DNA of 17,417 nucleotides from Desulfovibrio sp. (GTDB lineage: Bacteria > Desulfobacterota > Desulfovibrionia > Desulfovibrionales > Desulfovibrionaceae): NCBI GenBank assembly GCA_020217165.1, contig JAIWOE010000064.1:1-17417 (forward strand). The letters are read 5' to 3'. Position numbers and translations under genes: made by a program. Below, piece after piece: positions 6,552 through 13,312 of the stretch (positions are counted from its first letter, which is position 1; every line of letters starts with the position of its first letter). The notes beneath the pieces were generated by a model. It was given only the letters and a program-made list of their open reading frames with translations. It was not told where the DNA came from and did no database searches.

Positions 6552-8339
6552 TCAGTTCGACGCCACGTATACGGCGATCTTGTCCCCCGGCCTGATGGCC
6601 GAATCCTTGCTCATGTTGTTCCAGGCCAGGATATCGAAGGGATTGACCTGGAACTTGCGGGCGATGGACCAGATGGTATCGCCCTGGGCCACTTTGTAAA
6701 TGGTCTTTTTGCCGTTGGGCTTGGCGGCATCAGCCGTCACCGGGGTGCTGCGCTGCGGAGCGGGCGATGCCGCGGCTGGCTGGGCGGCAGGGGCCGACTT
6801 GGCAACGGCCTGGACCTGCTGCACGGGCTGGGCGGCGGCGGCAGGCAGGTTCAGGGTCATGCCGATGCGCAAAGAGCCTGCTTCGGACAGGCCATTGGCC
6901 TTGAGCAGGGCCTCCACGGTGACGTTGTATTTTCTGGCCAGGGAAAAGAGGGTATCGCCAGCCTGCACCACATACGTAGGGGCCGGCTTGGCTGCATTCT
7001 GACGTTCCTTGGCGGCGGCGTCGGCGATTTGTCTAGCCGAAGGCACAGGCTGTGCAGCGGCGATGTCCCGGGTGGAGGGCAGGGCGATGACCTCGCCGGG
7101 ACTTAGGTCCTTGGAACGCTGCTTATTGATTTTCATCAGCAATTCCACGGGAACCTTGTAGCGGGCCGCAATTTTTGGGAAGGTATCCCCGCGTTCCACC
7201 ACATGCCAGGAGGTGCCGCTGCGGGAGGACCCGAACCCGGCCCTGGCGTCCGCACCCGAAAGTTCAGCCAGGGCTGCGGCCTTGGCCTTGGAGTTGGCCA
7301 GCACCGGTCGCGCCAGGAAGGCCTGCACCCGTTCCCCATGCCCCTGGGGCAGGTAGACGTGACTTTCGCCGCTGGGAGGGCTGACGGAAATGCGGAAGTG
7401 CGGGTTGTGGCTGCGGAAGGTGTCCCAGTCCATGCCCAGGTGCTGGGCCAGGGCCTTGAGGTCCACATTGGGGGGGATGCCGTAGCGCATGGGTTCGGCA
7501 TGGGCCTGCTCGTTAACGGGAGCATAGCCCAACGCTTCAAGATTGCTAGCGATCTTGACCATGGCGATGAAGCGCGGCACGTACTGCAGGGTCTCCGGTT
7601 TGAGCTGGTTTTCCGGGGGCAGGGTATCGTTGCGCAGGGCCAGCTGGAAGAAATTCCTGGCGCCAGTGCCAGCCACGGCCCGACTGATCTTGCCCTCCCC
7701 GGCATTATAAGCGGCCAGGGCCAGGGACCAGTCCTTGAACTGGTTGTGCAGCTTTTTTAGGTAGGCGGCGGCGCTGTACGTGGCCTTCCAGGGGTTGCGG
7801 CGTTCGTCAATGTAGGTGGTGCAGGCCAGGCCATAGCGCTTACCGGTCTCGGGCATGAACTGCCACACGCCCATGGCCCCGGCCGGTGAGCAGGCAATGG
7901 GATTGTACCCGCTTTCTATGTATGGCAGATAGGCGAGATCCTCCGGCAGCCCCTGGGAGCGGAACACGCGCTTGGCATAGCCGATGTAACGTTCGGAACG
8001 CTGCAGCCAGCCGCGGATGTTGCTGTTGTGTTTGTAGTGCAGGTAGACGAATTCGCGCTTGATGGCCTGCCGGGCGTAGTCGTTGAGCTCCCAGCGCACG
8101 GTAAGGGGCGTGTTCAGAGCGGTCTTTTCCTGCTCGGAAAGCTCCACGCCGTCCACATTGATGGGCCCGGCTTCAAGGATAACGGCGTCCAGGTTGTCCA
8201 GGTACTCCATGCTCAAGGGGCTCATGCTGGGCGGCGTGGGCTGGGTGCTGGCGCAGGCGCCCAGCAGGGCCATGCAGGCGCAGCAACACAGCAGGCGCAC
8301 GGCCCGCAGCCTGCCCGCGGCGGTGAGGGGACGCGTCAT
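6552..8339 (-). CDS. mltD: Membrane-bound lytic murein transglycosylase D-like lipoprotein with three LysM domains
   Basis: This 595-residue lipoprotein should cleave peptidoglycan glycan strands in the periplasm. A lipoprotein signal ends in the lipobox LLGAC with Cys29. The SLT domain covers about 125-270, with catalytic Glu142 in YIESGYNP, then AGAMGVWQFMPETGKRYGL and ALAAYNAGEGKI. An MltD-type linker region follows, then three LysM peptidoglycan-binding repeats at about 378-421, 456-499 and 547-592 (each with a GDT motif), separated by Ala/Pro-rich spacers. Start at 8339 is chosen because AAGGA lies 7 bases upstream and the signal peptide starts there; the frame stays open to 8510 but that part has no signal. 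It is convergent with fliQ and divergent from rlmB. A link to flagellar passage through the wall is possible but unproven. Confidence 0.92.
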   Translation of the reverse strand: MTRPLTAAGRLRAVRLLCCCACMALLGACASTQPTPPSMSPLSMEYLDNLDAVILEAGPINVDGVELSEQEKTALNTPLTVRWELNDYARQAIKREFVYLHYKHNSNIRGWLQRSERYIGYAKRVFRSQGLPEDLAYLPYIESGYNPIACSPAGAMGVWQFMPETGKRYGLACTTYIDERRNPWKATYSAAAYLKKLHNQFKDWSLALAAYNAGEGKISRAVAGTGARNFFQLALRNDTLPPENQLKPETLQYVPRFIAMVKIASNLEALGYAPVNEQAHAEPMRYGIPPNVDLKALAQHLGMDWDTFRSHNPHFRISVSPPSGESHVYLPQGHGERVQAFLARPVLANSKAKAAALAELSGADARAGFGSSRSGTSWHVVERGDTFPKIAARYKVPVELLMKINKQRSKDLSPGEVIALPSTRDIAAAQPVPSARQIADAAAKERQNAAKPAPTYVVQAGDTLFSLARKYNVTVEALLKANGLSEAGSLRIGMTLNLPAAAAQPVQQVQAVAKSAPAAQPAAASPAPQRSTPVTADAAKPNGKKTIYKVAQGDTIWSIARKFQVNPFDILAWNNMSKDSAIRPGDKIAVYVASN

Positions 8340-8618
8340 GAGCTTTTCCTTGCAATGGCGCGCTGAATGATGCATGTGCCTCGCTCCCTGCGGTGACCTG
8401 ATGGTGCCGATGCCCGCCGCCCACGGGTTTCCCCGTGGCAACCGGTTCGACGAACAGCCAGTCCACTGGAGACCCAACGGAGTGCCGACAATGGTCCAGT
8501 GTGCGGCCACTATTGTGGTAGCAACATGAAAAAGTAATGTAAAGAAGTTTATTCTTTAATAATAATCTAGAGAAAATGCAAGATTCCCTTTCACTCCAGC
8601 GTAAGGCGGCGACAACGC
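8340..8618. other. Divergent intergenic region with AT-rich core and several palindromes
   Basis: This 279-base gap separates divergent mltD and rlmB and should hold both promoters. The segment 8521-8580 is strikingly AT-rich for this genome, with TAATAATAATCT at 8557-8568 (possible -10 elements) and AAAGAA/TTCTTT (8541-8557) as a small inverted repeat. No convincing -35/-10 pair could be fixed on either strand. Nearer mltD lie a 7-bp hairpin CCACGGG/CCCGTGG (8421-8438), a CCAGT-CC-ACTGG palindrome (8458-8469), and CACTGGA/TCCAGTG (8464-8470 with 8495-8501). These would sit in the mltD leader if transcription starts in the AT-rich core. Confidence 0.35.
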
Positions 8619-9431
8619 ATGAATGAGCGCACCCCCTCCGACTCCACTCACACATCAGAAAAATTGCAGTCGCGAGATCGAAACTTGGAGCAACAGGATT
8701 GGCTGGTGGGAAAAAAGGCGGTGCTGGAGCAGCTCATGGCCGAGGCGTCGCGTGTGGAGCAGGTGCTGTTGCTGAAGGGACGCCCGAGCAAACAGTTTCG
8801 TGAGATCATGGATGCATGCCATGCCGCCGGGGTGCGAACCCAGTGGCGCGACGCCCGCTGGTTCGAGTCCCTGGGGCCCGCCGGCAAGCAGGGGGTGGCG
8901 GCCCGGGTCTCGGCGGCGGCCTACCTCGATGGCGAATCCCTGCTGGCCCAGGCGGCGGAAGCCCCACTGCCGGTGGCGCTGATGTTGGATCAGGTCCAGG
9001 ACACGCAAAACGTGGGCACCCTGGTCCGTTCCGCCTGGGCCCTGGGGGCTGGCGGCATCATCATGCCCAAGCACAACGCCGCCCATCTGGGCGCCGGGGC
9101 TGCACGGGCTGCGGCCGGCGCCCTACACAAGCTGCCCATCGCCCGGGCCACCAACCTGGCCCGCACCCTGGAGTGGGCCGCCCAGGCCGGCTGGCAATGC
9201 CTGGCCCTGCGCCGGGACGACGAGGCCGTTTCCCTGTGGGATGTTCCCCTGCGGTTTCCCGTGTGTTTTGTGCTGGGGGGGGAGGACAAGGGCGTGCGCC
9301 CCGGCGTGGCCAAAGCCTGCGAGGCCTCGGTGTGGATCCCCCTGGCCCGGGAGGCGGACTCCCTCAACGTGGCCCAGGCTGCGGGCATGGCCCTGGCCGT
9401 GGCCGCCATGCGCCACGCCAGCACCCCCTGA
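8619..9431 (+). CDS. rlmB: SpoU/TrmH-family RNA 2'-O-methyltransferase, RlmB-like
   Basis: This 270-residue SPOUT methyltransferase probably modifies 23S rRNA G2251 (2'-O-methyl) using SAM, as RlmB does. The N-terminal substrate-binding domain (about 27-105) starts with the typical VGKKAVLEQL and ends GKQGVAARV. The catalytic domain has motif 1 LDQVQDTQNVGTLVRSA (Asn131, Arg137), motif 2 VLGGEDKGVRP (Glu222) and the knotted SAM-binding motif 3 DSLNVAQAAGMALA (Ser248, Asn250). The first 26 residues are hydrophilic and not recognised. The ATG at 8619 has only AAGG at 8603-8606, about 12 bases away, so initiation may be weak. RlmB and other TrmH paralogues are hard to separate by eye; the family is certain, the target less so. 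Confidence 0.88.
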   Translation: MNERTPSDSTHTSEKLQSRDRNLEQQDWLVGKKAVLEQLMAEASRVEQVLLLKGRPSKQFREIMDACHAAGVRTQWRDARWFESLGPAGKQGVAARVSAAAYLDGESLLAQAAEAPLPVALMLDQVQDTQNVGTLVRSAWALGAGGIIMPKHNAAHLGAGAARAAAGALHKLPIARATNLARTLEWAAQAGWQCLALRRDDEAVSLWDVPLRFPVCFVLGGEDKGVRPGVAKACEASVWIPLAREADSLNVAQAAGMALAVAAMRHASTP

Positions 9432-9499
9432 GGCCGCCCCGGGGCGCTTGCTCCTCGCGGCATCCTCATGCAACGCAGCTGGAGACAAGCCTGATGTGT

Positions 9500-9546
9500 T
9501 GCTTCCTGAAACAAGGCGATGGCGTATCGCCTTGTTTCAGGAAGCA
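9500..9546. repeat. Perfect 21-bp inverted repeat with 5-base loop between convergent genes
   Basis: Positions 9500-9520 are perfectly complementary to 9526-9546, with loop GGCGT. It lies between the stops of convergent rlmB (9431) and ahcY (9603). The stem is much longer than a usual terminator, and there is no T-run on either side. It could be a bidirectional terminator or transcript-stabilising hairpin, or a dispersed palindromic repeat. The rest of 9432-9602 shows a self-complementary CGCCCC/GGGGCG (9435-9446) and nothing else recognised. Confidence 0.8.
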
Positions 9547-9602
9547 TGCGGACGTCTTCCGAGGACGGAACACCCCCGAAGCGCCTTGCGGGAGAGCAGG
9601 GC

Positions 9603-11024
9603 TTAATACCGGTAATGATCCGGCTTGAAGGGGCCTTCCACGGGCACGCCGATGTAGTCGGCCTGCTCCTTGCTCAGGGTGGCCAGGCGGGCGTTCAGGC
9701 GCGCCAGGTGCAGGCGGGCCACTTCCTCATCCAGCACCTTGGGCAGCACGTACACCTTGGCCTCGTGTTCGCGGGTGGCCAGTTCAATCTGGGCCAGCAC
9801 CTGGTTGGTGAAGCTGGCGCTCATGACGAAGCTGGGATGCCCGGTGGCGCAGCCCAGGTTCACCAGCCGGCCTTCAGCCAGCACGATGATGGAACGGCCA
9901 TTGGGCAGGGTCCACTTGTCCACCTGGGGCTTGATCTCGTCCTTTTTGCAGGCCGGATCGGTTTCCAGGGAATGCATGTCGATTTCCGAATCGAAGTGCC
10001 CGATGTTGCAGACAATGGCTTCATCCTTCATCTGCTGCATATGGGCATAGGTAATCACGTGGTAGTTGCCCGTGGCGGTGACGAACACGTCGCCCTGGGA
10101 CGCGAATTCGTCCATGGTGCCCACTTCATACCCTTCCAGGGCCGCCTGCAGGGCGCAGATGGGGTCGATTTCCACCACCTTCACCCGGGCGCCGTAGCCC
10201 TTCATGGACTGGGCGCAGCCCTTGCCCACGTCCCCATACCCCACCACCACACAGCACTTGCCGGCCATCATGACGTCGGTGGCGCGCTTGATGCCGTCCA
10301 CCAGGGACTCGCGGCAGCCGTACAGGTTGTCGAACTTGGACTTGGTGACGGAATCGTTGACGTTGATGGCCGGGAACAGCAGCTCGCCAGCCTTCTGCAT
10401 CTGATACAGCCGATGCACGCCGGTGGTGGTTTCCTCGGACACGCCCTTGATCCTGGCGGCCATGGTCTGCCAGCGGGTGGGGTTCTGGGCGAAGGCTGCC
10501 TTGAGTCGGGCCACGACGATGGCAAACTCCTTGTTGTCCACGGGCTTGTCGAGGAGGGAGGGGTCCTTCTCGCACTTGACGCCATGGTGGATCATCAGGG
10601 TGGCGTCGCCGCCATCATCCACGATGAGGTCGGGGCCGGAGCCATCGGGCCAGGTCAGGGCCATCTCCGTGCACCACCAGTATTCTTCCAGCGTCTCGCC
10701 CTTCCAGGCAAAGACCTTGGACAGGCCGGCCTTGGCCACGGCGGCGGCGGCATGGTCCTGGGTGGAGAAGATGTTGCAGGAGGCCCAGCGCAGGTCCGCG
10801 CCCAGGGCGTGCAGGGCCTTAATGAGCATGGCCGTCTGGATGGTCATGTGCAGGCTGCCGGTGATCTTTAGGCCCTTGAGGGGCTGCTGGGGACCATATT
10901 TCTTGATGGTCTCCATGAGGCCGGGCATTTCGTTTTCGGCGAGCTGCATTTCCTTGAGGCCCCAGTCGGCCAGGGCCATGTCCGCCACTTTGTAGTCAAG
11001 GGTAAGGTCCAGGGGTGTTACCAT
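9603..11024 (-). CDS. ahcY: Adenosylhomocysteinase (S-adenosyl-L-homocysteine hydrolase)
   Basis: This 473-residue cytosolic enzyme reversibly splits S-adenosylhomocysteine into adenosine and homocysteine, removing the product inhibitor of SAM-dependent methylation. Visible landmarks are [12 protein letters not shown] (54-65), [14 protein letters not shown] (77-90), [21 protein letters not shown] (catalytic Lys228, Asp232, Asn233), the NAD-binding loop GYGDVGKG (262-269) and the conserved C-terminus KPDHYRY. The extra segment about 145-190 is the insertion common in bacterial enzymes. The start ATG at 11024 has GGAG about 8 bases upstream. It lies 23 bases after the SahR-type regulator and shares its promoter. 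Length and every key residue look intact. Confidence 0.98.
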   Translation of the reverse strand: MVTPLDLTLDYKVADMALADWGLKEMQLAENEMPGLMETIKKYGPQQPLKGLKITGSLHMTIQTAMLIKALHALGADLRWASCNIFSTQDHAAAAVAKAGLSKVFAWKGETLEEYWWCTEMALTWPDGSGPDLIVDDGGDATLMIHHGVKCEKDPSLLDKPVDNKEFAIVVARLKAAFAQNPTRWQTMAARIKGVSEETTTGVHRLYQMQKAGELLFPAINVNDSVTKSKFDNLYGCRESLVDGIKRATDVMMAGKCCVVVGYGDVGKGCAQSMKGYGARVKVVEIDPICALQAALEGYEVGTMDEFASQGDVFVTATGNYHVITYAHMQQMKDEAIVCNIGHFDSEIDMHSLETDPACKKDEIKPQVDKWTLPNGRSIIVLAEGRLVNLGCATGHPSFVMSASFTNQVLAQIELATREHEAKVYVLPKVLDEEVARLHLARLNARLATLSKEQADYIGVPVEGPFKPDHYRY

Positions 11025-11047
11025 GGGTGGAACTCCATTCAGGTCGT

Positions 11048-11989
11048 CTACTGTTTGCGTGCTATGACGCGAAGCAACCCCAGCCCGTGCGGCAGGGGAT
11101 GGGCATCCGTGGATTCAACAACAAAACCGGCTTCGGCGCACCAGCTGGCCAGCTCGGCCGGTTCGAACCCCAGCCAGCGGTCGCCGTATTTCTTGCGCAT
11201 GGCCTCGTGCTCGTGCCGGGCAAAATCCAGCACCAGGCACGTGCCCCCCGGCGCCAGCACCCGCCAGGCCTCGGCCAGGCCCCGGCGGGGTGAGGGCAAA
11301 TGATGCAAGACCAGGGACAGCACGGCGCAGTGCGCCTCGCCATCGGAAAGGGGCAGGTGCTCCAGGTCCCCCAGGCGCAGGGAGACGCGGGATGCGGGCA
11401 GTGCCTCGCGCTGCACCAGGCGCGCGGCCTGGGCCAGCATGCGGGCGGAGCTGTCCACCCCGATCACGCGCTGGCCACCCTGGGACAGTCCCAGCAGCCC
11501 GGGCAGCAAGGCCCCGGCGCCGCACCCCAGGTCCGCCACCACGGCGCACCCCGGCCTTGTCTGCAGCACTTCCAGCACCAGGCCGGCCACGTCGGCACCG
11601 CCCAGCATTTCCTGCTGCATGGCATCCAGGCGGGGGGCCAGGTCGTCGAAAAAATGCCGCGTCTGGCGGGCGCGCTCCTCCACCACCAGGCGGGCGGCCT
11701 CCTGGTCCTCCGCGGCCGTGGGCAGGGAATCCAGCAGGGGCAGCATGGCCCGCACAAACGGGGCTGCGTCTCCTTCTGGCGCCAGGGAATAAAAGACCCA
11801 GGCGCCATGGCGACGGGCGGTCACCAGGCCGGCGTCGGCCAAGATCTTTAAGTGCCTGGAGATGCGGCTCTGGCCCATCTGGACAATGTCCAGGATCTCC
11901 CCCACGTTCAGCTCGTGGTGGGCCAGCAGGTGGAAGAGACGCAGCCGGGTGTGGTCGGCCAACGCCTTGTGGCAGGCGAGAAGGTCCAT
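11048..11989 (-). CDS. sahR: ArsR-type regulator fused to a SAM-methyltransferase-like domain (SahR-like)
   Basis: This 313-residue two-domain protein has an N-terminal ArsR winged helix at about 1-75, with recognition helix [17 protein letters not shown] (40-56) followed by the beta-wing [11 protein letters not shown]. The C-terminal class I methyltransferase fold carries motif [12 protein letters not shown] (151-161), the ribose-binding acidic residue in VIGVDSS (Asp179), LGDLEHLPL and [12 protein letters not shown]. Regulators of this type (SahR), known from Desulfovibrio and other proteobacteria, sense S-adenosylhomocysteine and repress SAM-cycle genes. Here it lies directly before ahcY, and its promoter contains a matching palindrome, which fits autoregulation. 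No ribosome binding site is obvious before the ATG at 11989. It could instead be an active methyltransferase, but context favours a sensor. Confidence 0.9.
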   Translation of the reverse strand: MDLLACHKALADHTRLRLFHLLAHHELNVGEILDIVQMGQSRISRHLKILADAGLVTARRHGAWVFYSLAPEGDAAPFVRAMLPLLDSLPTAAEDQEAARLVVEERARQTRHFFDDLAPRLDAMQQEMLGGADVAGLVLEVLQTRPGCAVVADLGCGAGALLPGLLGLSQGGQRVIGVDSSARMLAQAARLVQREALPASRVSLRLGDLEHLPLSDGEAHCAVLSLVLHHLPSPRRGLAEAWRVLAPGGTCLVLDFARHEHEAMRKKYGDRWLGFEPAELASWCAEAGFVVESTDAHPLPHGLGLLRVIARKQ

Positions 11990-12018
11990 GGTGTGGATGT
12001 GGTTTCAGGAATTGCGCA

Positions 12019-12036
12019 TATCAAGAAATATTGATA
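12019..12036. promoter_or_regulatory. Candidate SahR operator: TATCAA-N6-TTGATA palindrome
   Basis: A perfect inverted repeat with 6-bp arms (TATCAA and TTGATA) and a 6-base AT-only-plus-G spacer lies 30 bases upstream of the sahR start. It sits just downstream of the predicted -10 and covers the predicted transcription start, the usual place for a repressor site. ArsR-family dimers bind AT-rich palindromes of this size. Assignment to SahR is inferred from position. Confidence 0.7.
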
Positions 12037-12038
12037 AC

Positions 12039-12067
12039 AAGATTCCGCACATCGACGCTGTTGTCAA
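12039..12067 (-). promoter_or_regulatory. Candidate promoter of sahR-ahcY
   Basis: On the minus strand a consensus -35 TTGACA (12062-12067) is followed, after exactly 17 bases, by AATCTT (12039-12044) as a weak -10 (3 of 6 matches). Transcription would start near 12032, inside the palindrome at 12019-12036. The same 104-base divergent gap must also drive the DciA-like gene on the plus strand; TTGTCA (12061-12066) with TATTGT (12082-12087) is a possible plus-strand pair, but its spacing is only 15. Confidence 0.5.
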
Positions 12068-12093
12068 GGTTAAAGTTGGTGTATTGTGGACCC

Positions 12094-12585
12094 ATGCGAC
12101 GTACCCGCGCCCAATCTGGCCAGGCCTCGGCCAGCGCCCTGGCTGATTCGCTGCTCTCCCGCATTCCCGGGGCCCCCGAAGGGCTGGCCCTGGTGCGGTT
12201 GTGGCGAGAGTGGGAAACGGCCGTGGGCCCGGAAATCGCCGCCTGGGCGCACCCCCTGGGTTCGCACCACGGCATCCTGCGCGTGGGCGTGGAGGATGCC
12301 ATGGGCATGCATGAGCTGGTGTTTTACGGACCGCAAATTTTATACGACGTGCATCAATTTTTAGGGCAAGAATTGTTTGACAACGTCCAGGGTGAGCTGC
12401 TAATGAACCGGACTCCGTTGAACGCAAAGCCTGCACCAACGCCGCCGCTCCCTGTGCCGTCGCTGGAATCCATCGGCGAACTGGGATCCCCGTCGGCCCT
12501 GGCGCGTCTGGCCGCGGGGGAGGCTCCCTGGGCCAAGGCGTACCGGGCCTACGTGAAGATGATCACTGGCAAGGATGTTGGATGA
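12094..12585 (+). CDS. DciA/DUF721-family protein
   Basis: This 163-residue protein has a DUF721 (DciA-like) domain at about 33-100. LVRLWREWETAVGPEIAAWAHPLGSHHGILRVGVEDAMGMHEL reproduces the family pattern of a Trp near the start, the GPEIA motif, a Pro and the xGxLxVxVxxxxxxxEL strand. DciA proteins load or regulate the replicative helicase DnaB in bacteria lacking DnaC; whether this copy does so is inference. A Pro-rich linker (about 110-125) and a less conserved C-terminus follow. The ATG at 12094 is chosen because the frame upstream only shadows sahR. The ribosome binding site is weak (TGTGGA). It is divergent from sahR and 46 bases before a small basic-protein gene. Confidence 0.8.
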   Translation: MRRTRAQSGQASASALADSLLSRIPGAPEGLALVRLWREWETAVGPEIAAWAHPLGSHHGILRVGVEDAMGMHELVFYGPQILYDVHQFLGQELFDNVQGELLMNRTPLNAKPAPTPPLPVPSLESIGELGSPSALARLAAGEAPWAKAYRAYVKMITGKDVG

Positions 12586-12631
12586 ACGCTGCCTCCGCCC
12601 GCGGGAGGACCACGTATTAAGGATGAAGACC

Positions 12632-12976
12632 ATGGCTGTAGAAATCGCGTTTGAAGATCTTGGGCTCAAGAAGCCCCTGGACAAGATGACCGCCAAGGAG
12701 CTGCGTGACCTCGTCATTGCCAAGCTCCCCATGATCACCGGTGTTTCCGGCATGGACAAGGACGCCATCGTTGGGGCCATCAAGGAAGCCTTCGGCATGA
12801 CGGAAGAAGCCGGCAAGGTTTCTCCGTACAAGGCGCAGATCCATCAGCTCAAGAAGTCCATCCGCGACATGCGTGCGCAGAAGGCCGAGCTGGAGTCCGC
12901 CAAGGATCGTGATGCCCTGCGTCGTAAAATCAACAAGTTGAAGAAGCGCACCCGCCGCCTGGCCGCTGCGGTGTAG
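12632..12976 (+). CDS. Small basic protein with a SAP/Rho_N-like N-terminal motif
   Basis: I do not recognise this 114-residue protein as a named gene. Residues about 18-55 (MTAKELRDLVIAKLP, then GVSGMDKDAIVGAIKEAFG) resemble the SAP-like helix-extended-helix fold of the Rho N-terminal family, whose hallmark is G-x-SGMxKxxL/I. The C-terminal half, from about 70, is a highly charged helix with a probable coiled coil (IHQLKKSIRDMRAQKAELES) ending in a strongly basic tail (KLKKRTRRLAAAV). This suggests nucleic-acid binding, but no function is proven. The ATG at 12632 has AAGGA at 12619-12623; an in-frame ATG at 12623 would add three residues but lies within this site. It follows the DciA-like gene and precedes two tRNAs. 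Confidence 0.75.
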   Translation: MAVEIAFEDLGLKKPLDKMTAKELRDLVIAKLPMITGVSGMDKDAIVGAIKEAFGMTEEAGKVSPYKAQIHQLKKSIRDMRAQKAELESAKDRDALRRKINKLKKRTRRLAAAV

Positions 12977-12999
12977 CGAAAAAAAGTTGCGGCTGGGCC

Positions 13000-13028
13000 T
13001 TGACGGTTCCCGCGGAATTGAGTAGACA
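13000..13028 (+). promoter_or_regulatory. Candidate promoter of the tRNA-Gln/tRNA-Glu operon
   Basis: TTGACG (13000-13005) and TAGACA (13023-13028) are separated by exactly 17 bases and lie 15 bases before tRNA-Gln, in the only gap where a tRNA promoter could lie. The -35 matches 5 of 6 positions and the -10 matches 3 of 6. Confidence 0.6.
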
Positions 13029-13043
13029 CTCTTTCTCCGCTGC

Positions 13044-13117
13044 TGGGGGATCGTCTAGCGGCAGGACGACGGGTTCTGGCCCCGTTAACCAAGGTTCGAA
13101 TCCTTGTCCCCCAGCCA
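13044..13117 (+). tRNA. tRNA-Gln (CTG)
   Basis: The full cloverleaf can be drawn: acceptor TGGGGGA/TCCCCCA, D arm GTC...GAC, anticodon stem ACGGG/CCCGT with loop TTCTGGC (anticodon CTG), T arm CAAGG/CCTTG with loop TTCGAAT, discriminator G and encoded CCA at 13115-13117. The U1-A72 pair is typical of tRNA-Gln. It reads CAG codons. Confidence 0.97.
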
Positions 13118-13127
13118 CCAATAGTGC

Positions 13128-13205
13128 GTCCCCATCGTCTAGCCTGGTCCAGGACAACGGCCTTTCACGCCGTCGACAGGGGTTCAAATCCCCTTGGGGA
13201 CGCCA
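13128..13205 (+). tRNA. tRNA-Glu (TTC)
   Basis: Acceptor GTCCCCA/TGGGGAC, D arm GTC...GAC, anticodon stem ACGGC/GCCGT with loop CTTTCAC (anticodon TTC), T arm AGGGG/CCCCT with loop TTCAAAT, discriminator G and encoded CCA at 13203-13205. It lies 10 bases after tRNA-Gln, so both come from one transcript. Integrated-element DNA begins directly after its 3' end. Confidence 0.97.
13165..13205. other. Putative attachment site (attL) in the 3' half of tRNA-Glu
   Basis: A tyrosine integrase gene ends 108 bases beyond this tRNA 3' end and is followed by phage structural genes, the usual arrangement when an element integrates into a tRNA 3' half and restores it. The exact core cannot be fixed because the other end of the element lies outside the window. 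Confidence 0.4.
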
Positions 13206-13215
13206 ATAAGTTAGC

Positions 13216-13311
13216 ATGGTTAGGGTCTCCCTGACTGTTAGGCCGGTGCTGGTTACACCGGTCGGTTATCCTAGGGCCTCCGATGTTTGCCGCATCGGAG
13301 GCCCTAACCAT
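13216..13311. repeat. Nested inverted repeats between tRNA-Glu and the integrase
   Basis: Three hairpins are visible. TAGGGCCTCCGATG (13272-13285) pairs perfectly with 13293-13306 (14 bp, 7-base loop). CCGGTG/CACCGG (13243-13248 with 13256-13261) is a smaller one. ATGGTTAGGG (13216-13225) is perfectly complementary to 13302-13311, and extending it to 13230 gives 14 of 15 matches. The right-hand arm can therefore pair with either of two upstream copies of TAGGG(T/C)CTCC. The 14-bp hairpin may end the tRNA transcript or the leftward integrase transcript, although the T-run is minimal. Repeats of this sort also serve as integrase arm sites. Confidence 0.7.
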
Positions 13312-13312
13312 T

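Noticed and set aside
8340..8510. Longer N-terminus for the mltD-like protein
   Set aside because: A lipoprotein signal with lipobox begins at 8339 with a good ribosome binding site; an extension would bury the signal peptide.
8340..8520. Cyclic di-GMP riboswitch in the mltD leader
   Set aside because: Hairpins are present, but the conserved GEMM core and its tetraloop/receptor could not be found on either strand.
9519..10871. 450-codon plus-strand open frame opposite ahcY
   Set aside because: It mirrors ahcY, whose protein is unmistakable; the frame shows no family motif.
11025..11047. SAM- or SAH-type riboswitch before ahcY
   Set aside because: The gap to the preceding gene is only 23 bases, too short for any known aptamer.
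11290..12093. Upstream extension of the DciA-like frame on the plus strand
   Set aside because: The translation is Pro/Arg/Gly-rich noise opposite sahR; the DUF721 domain fits a start at 12094.
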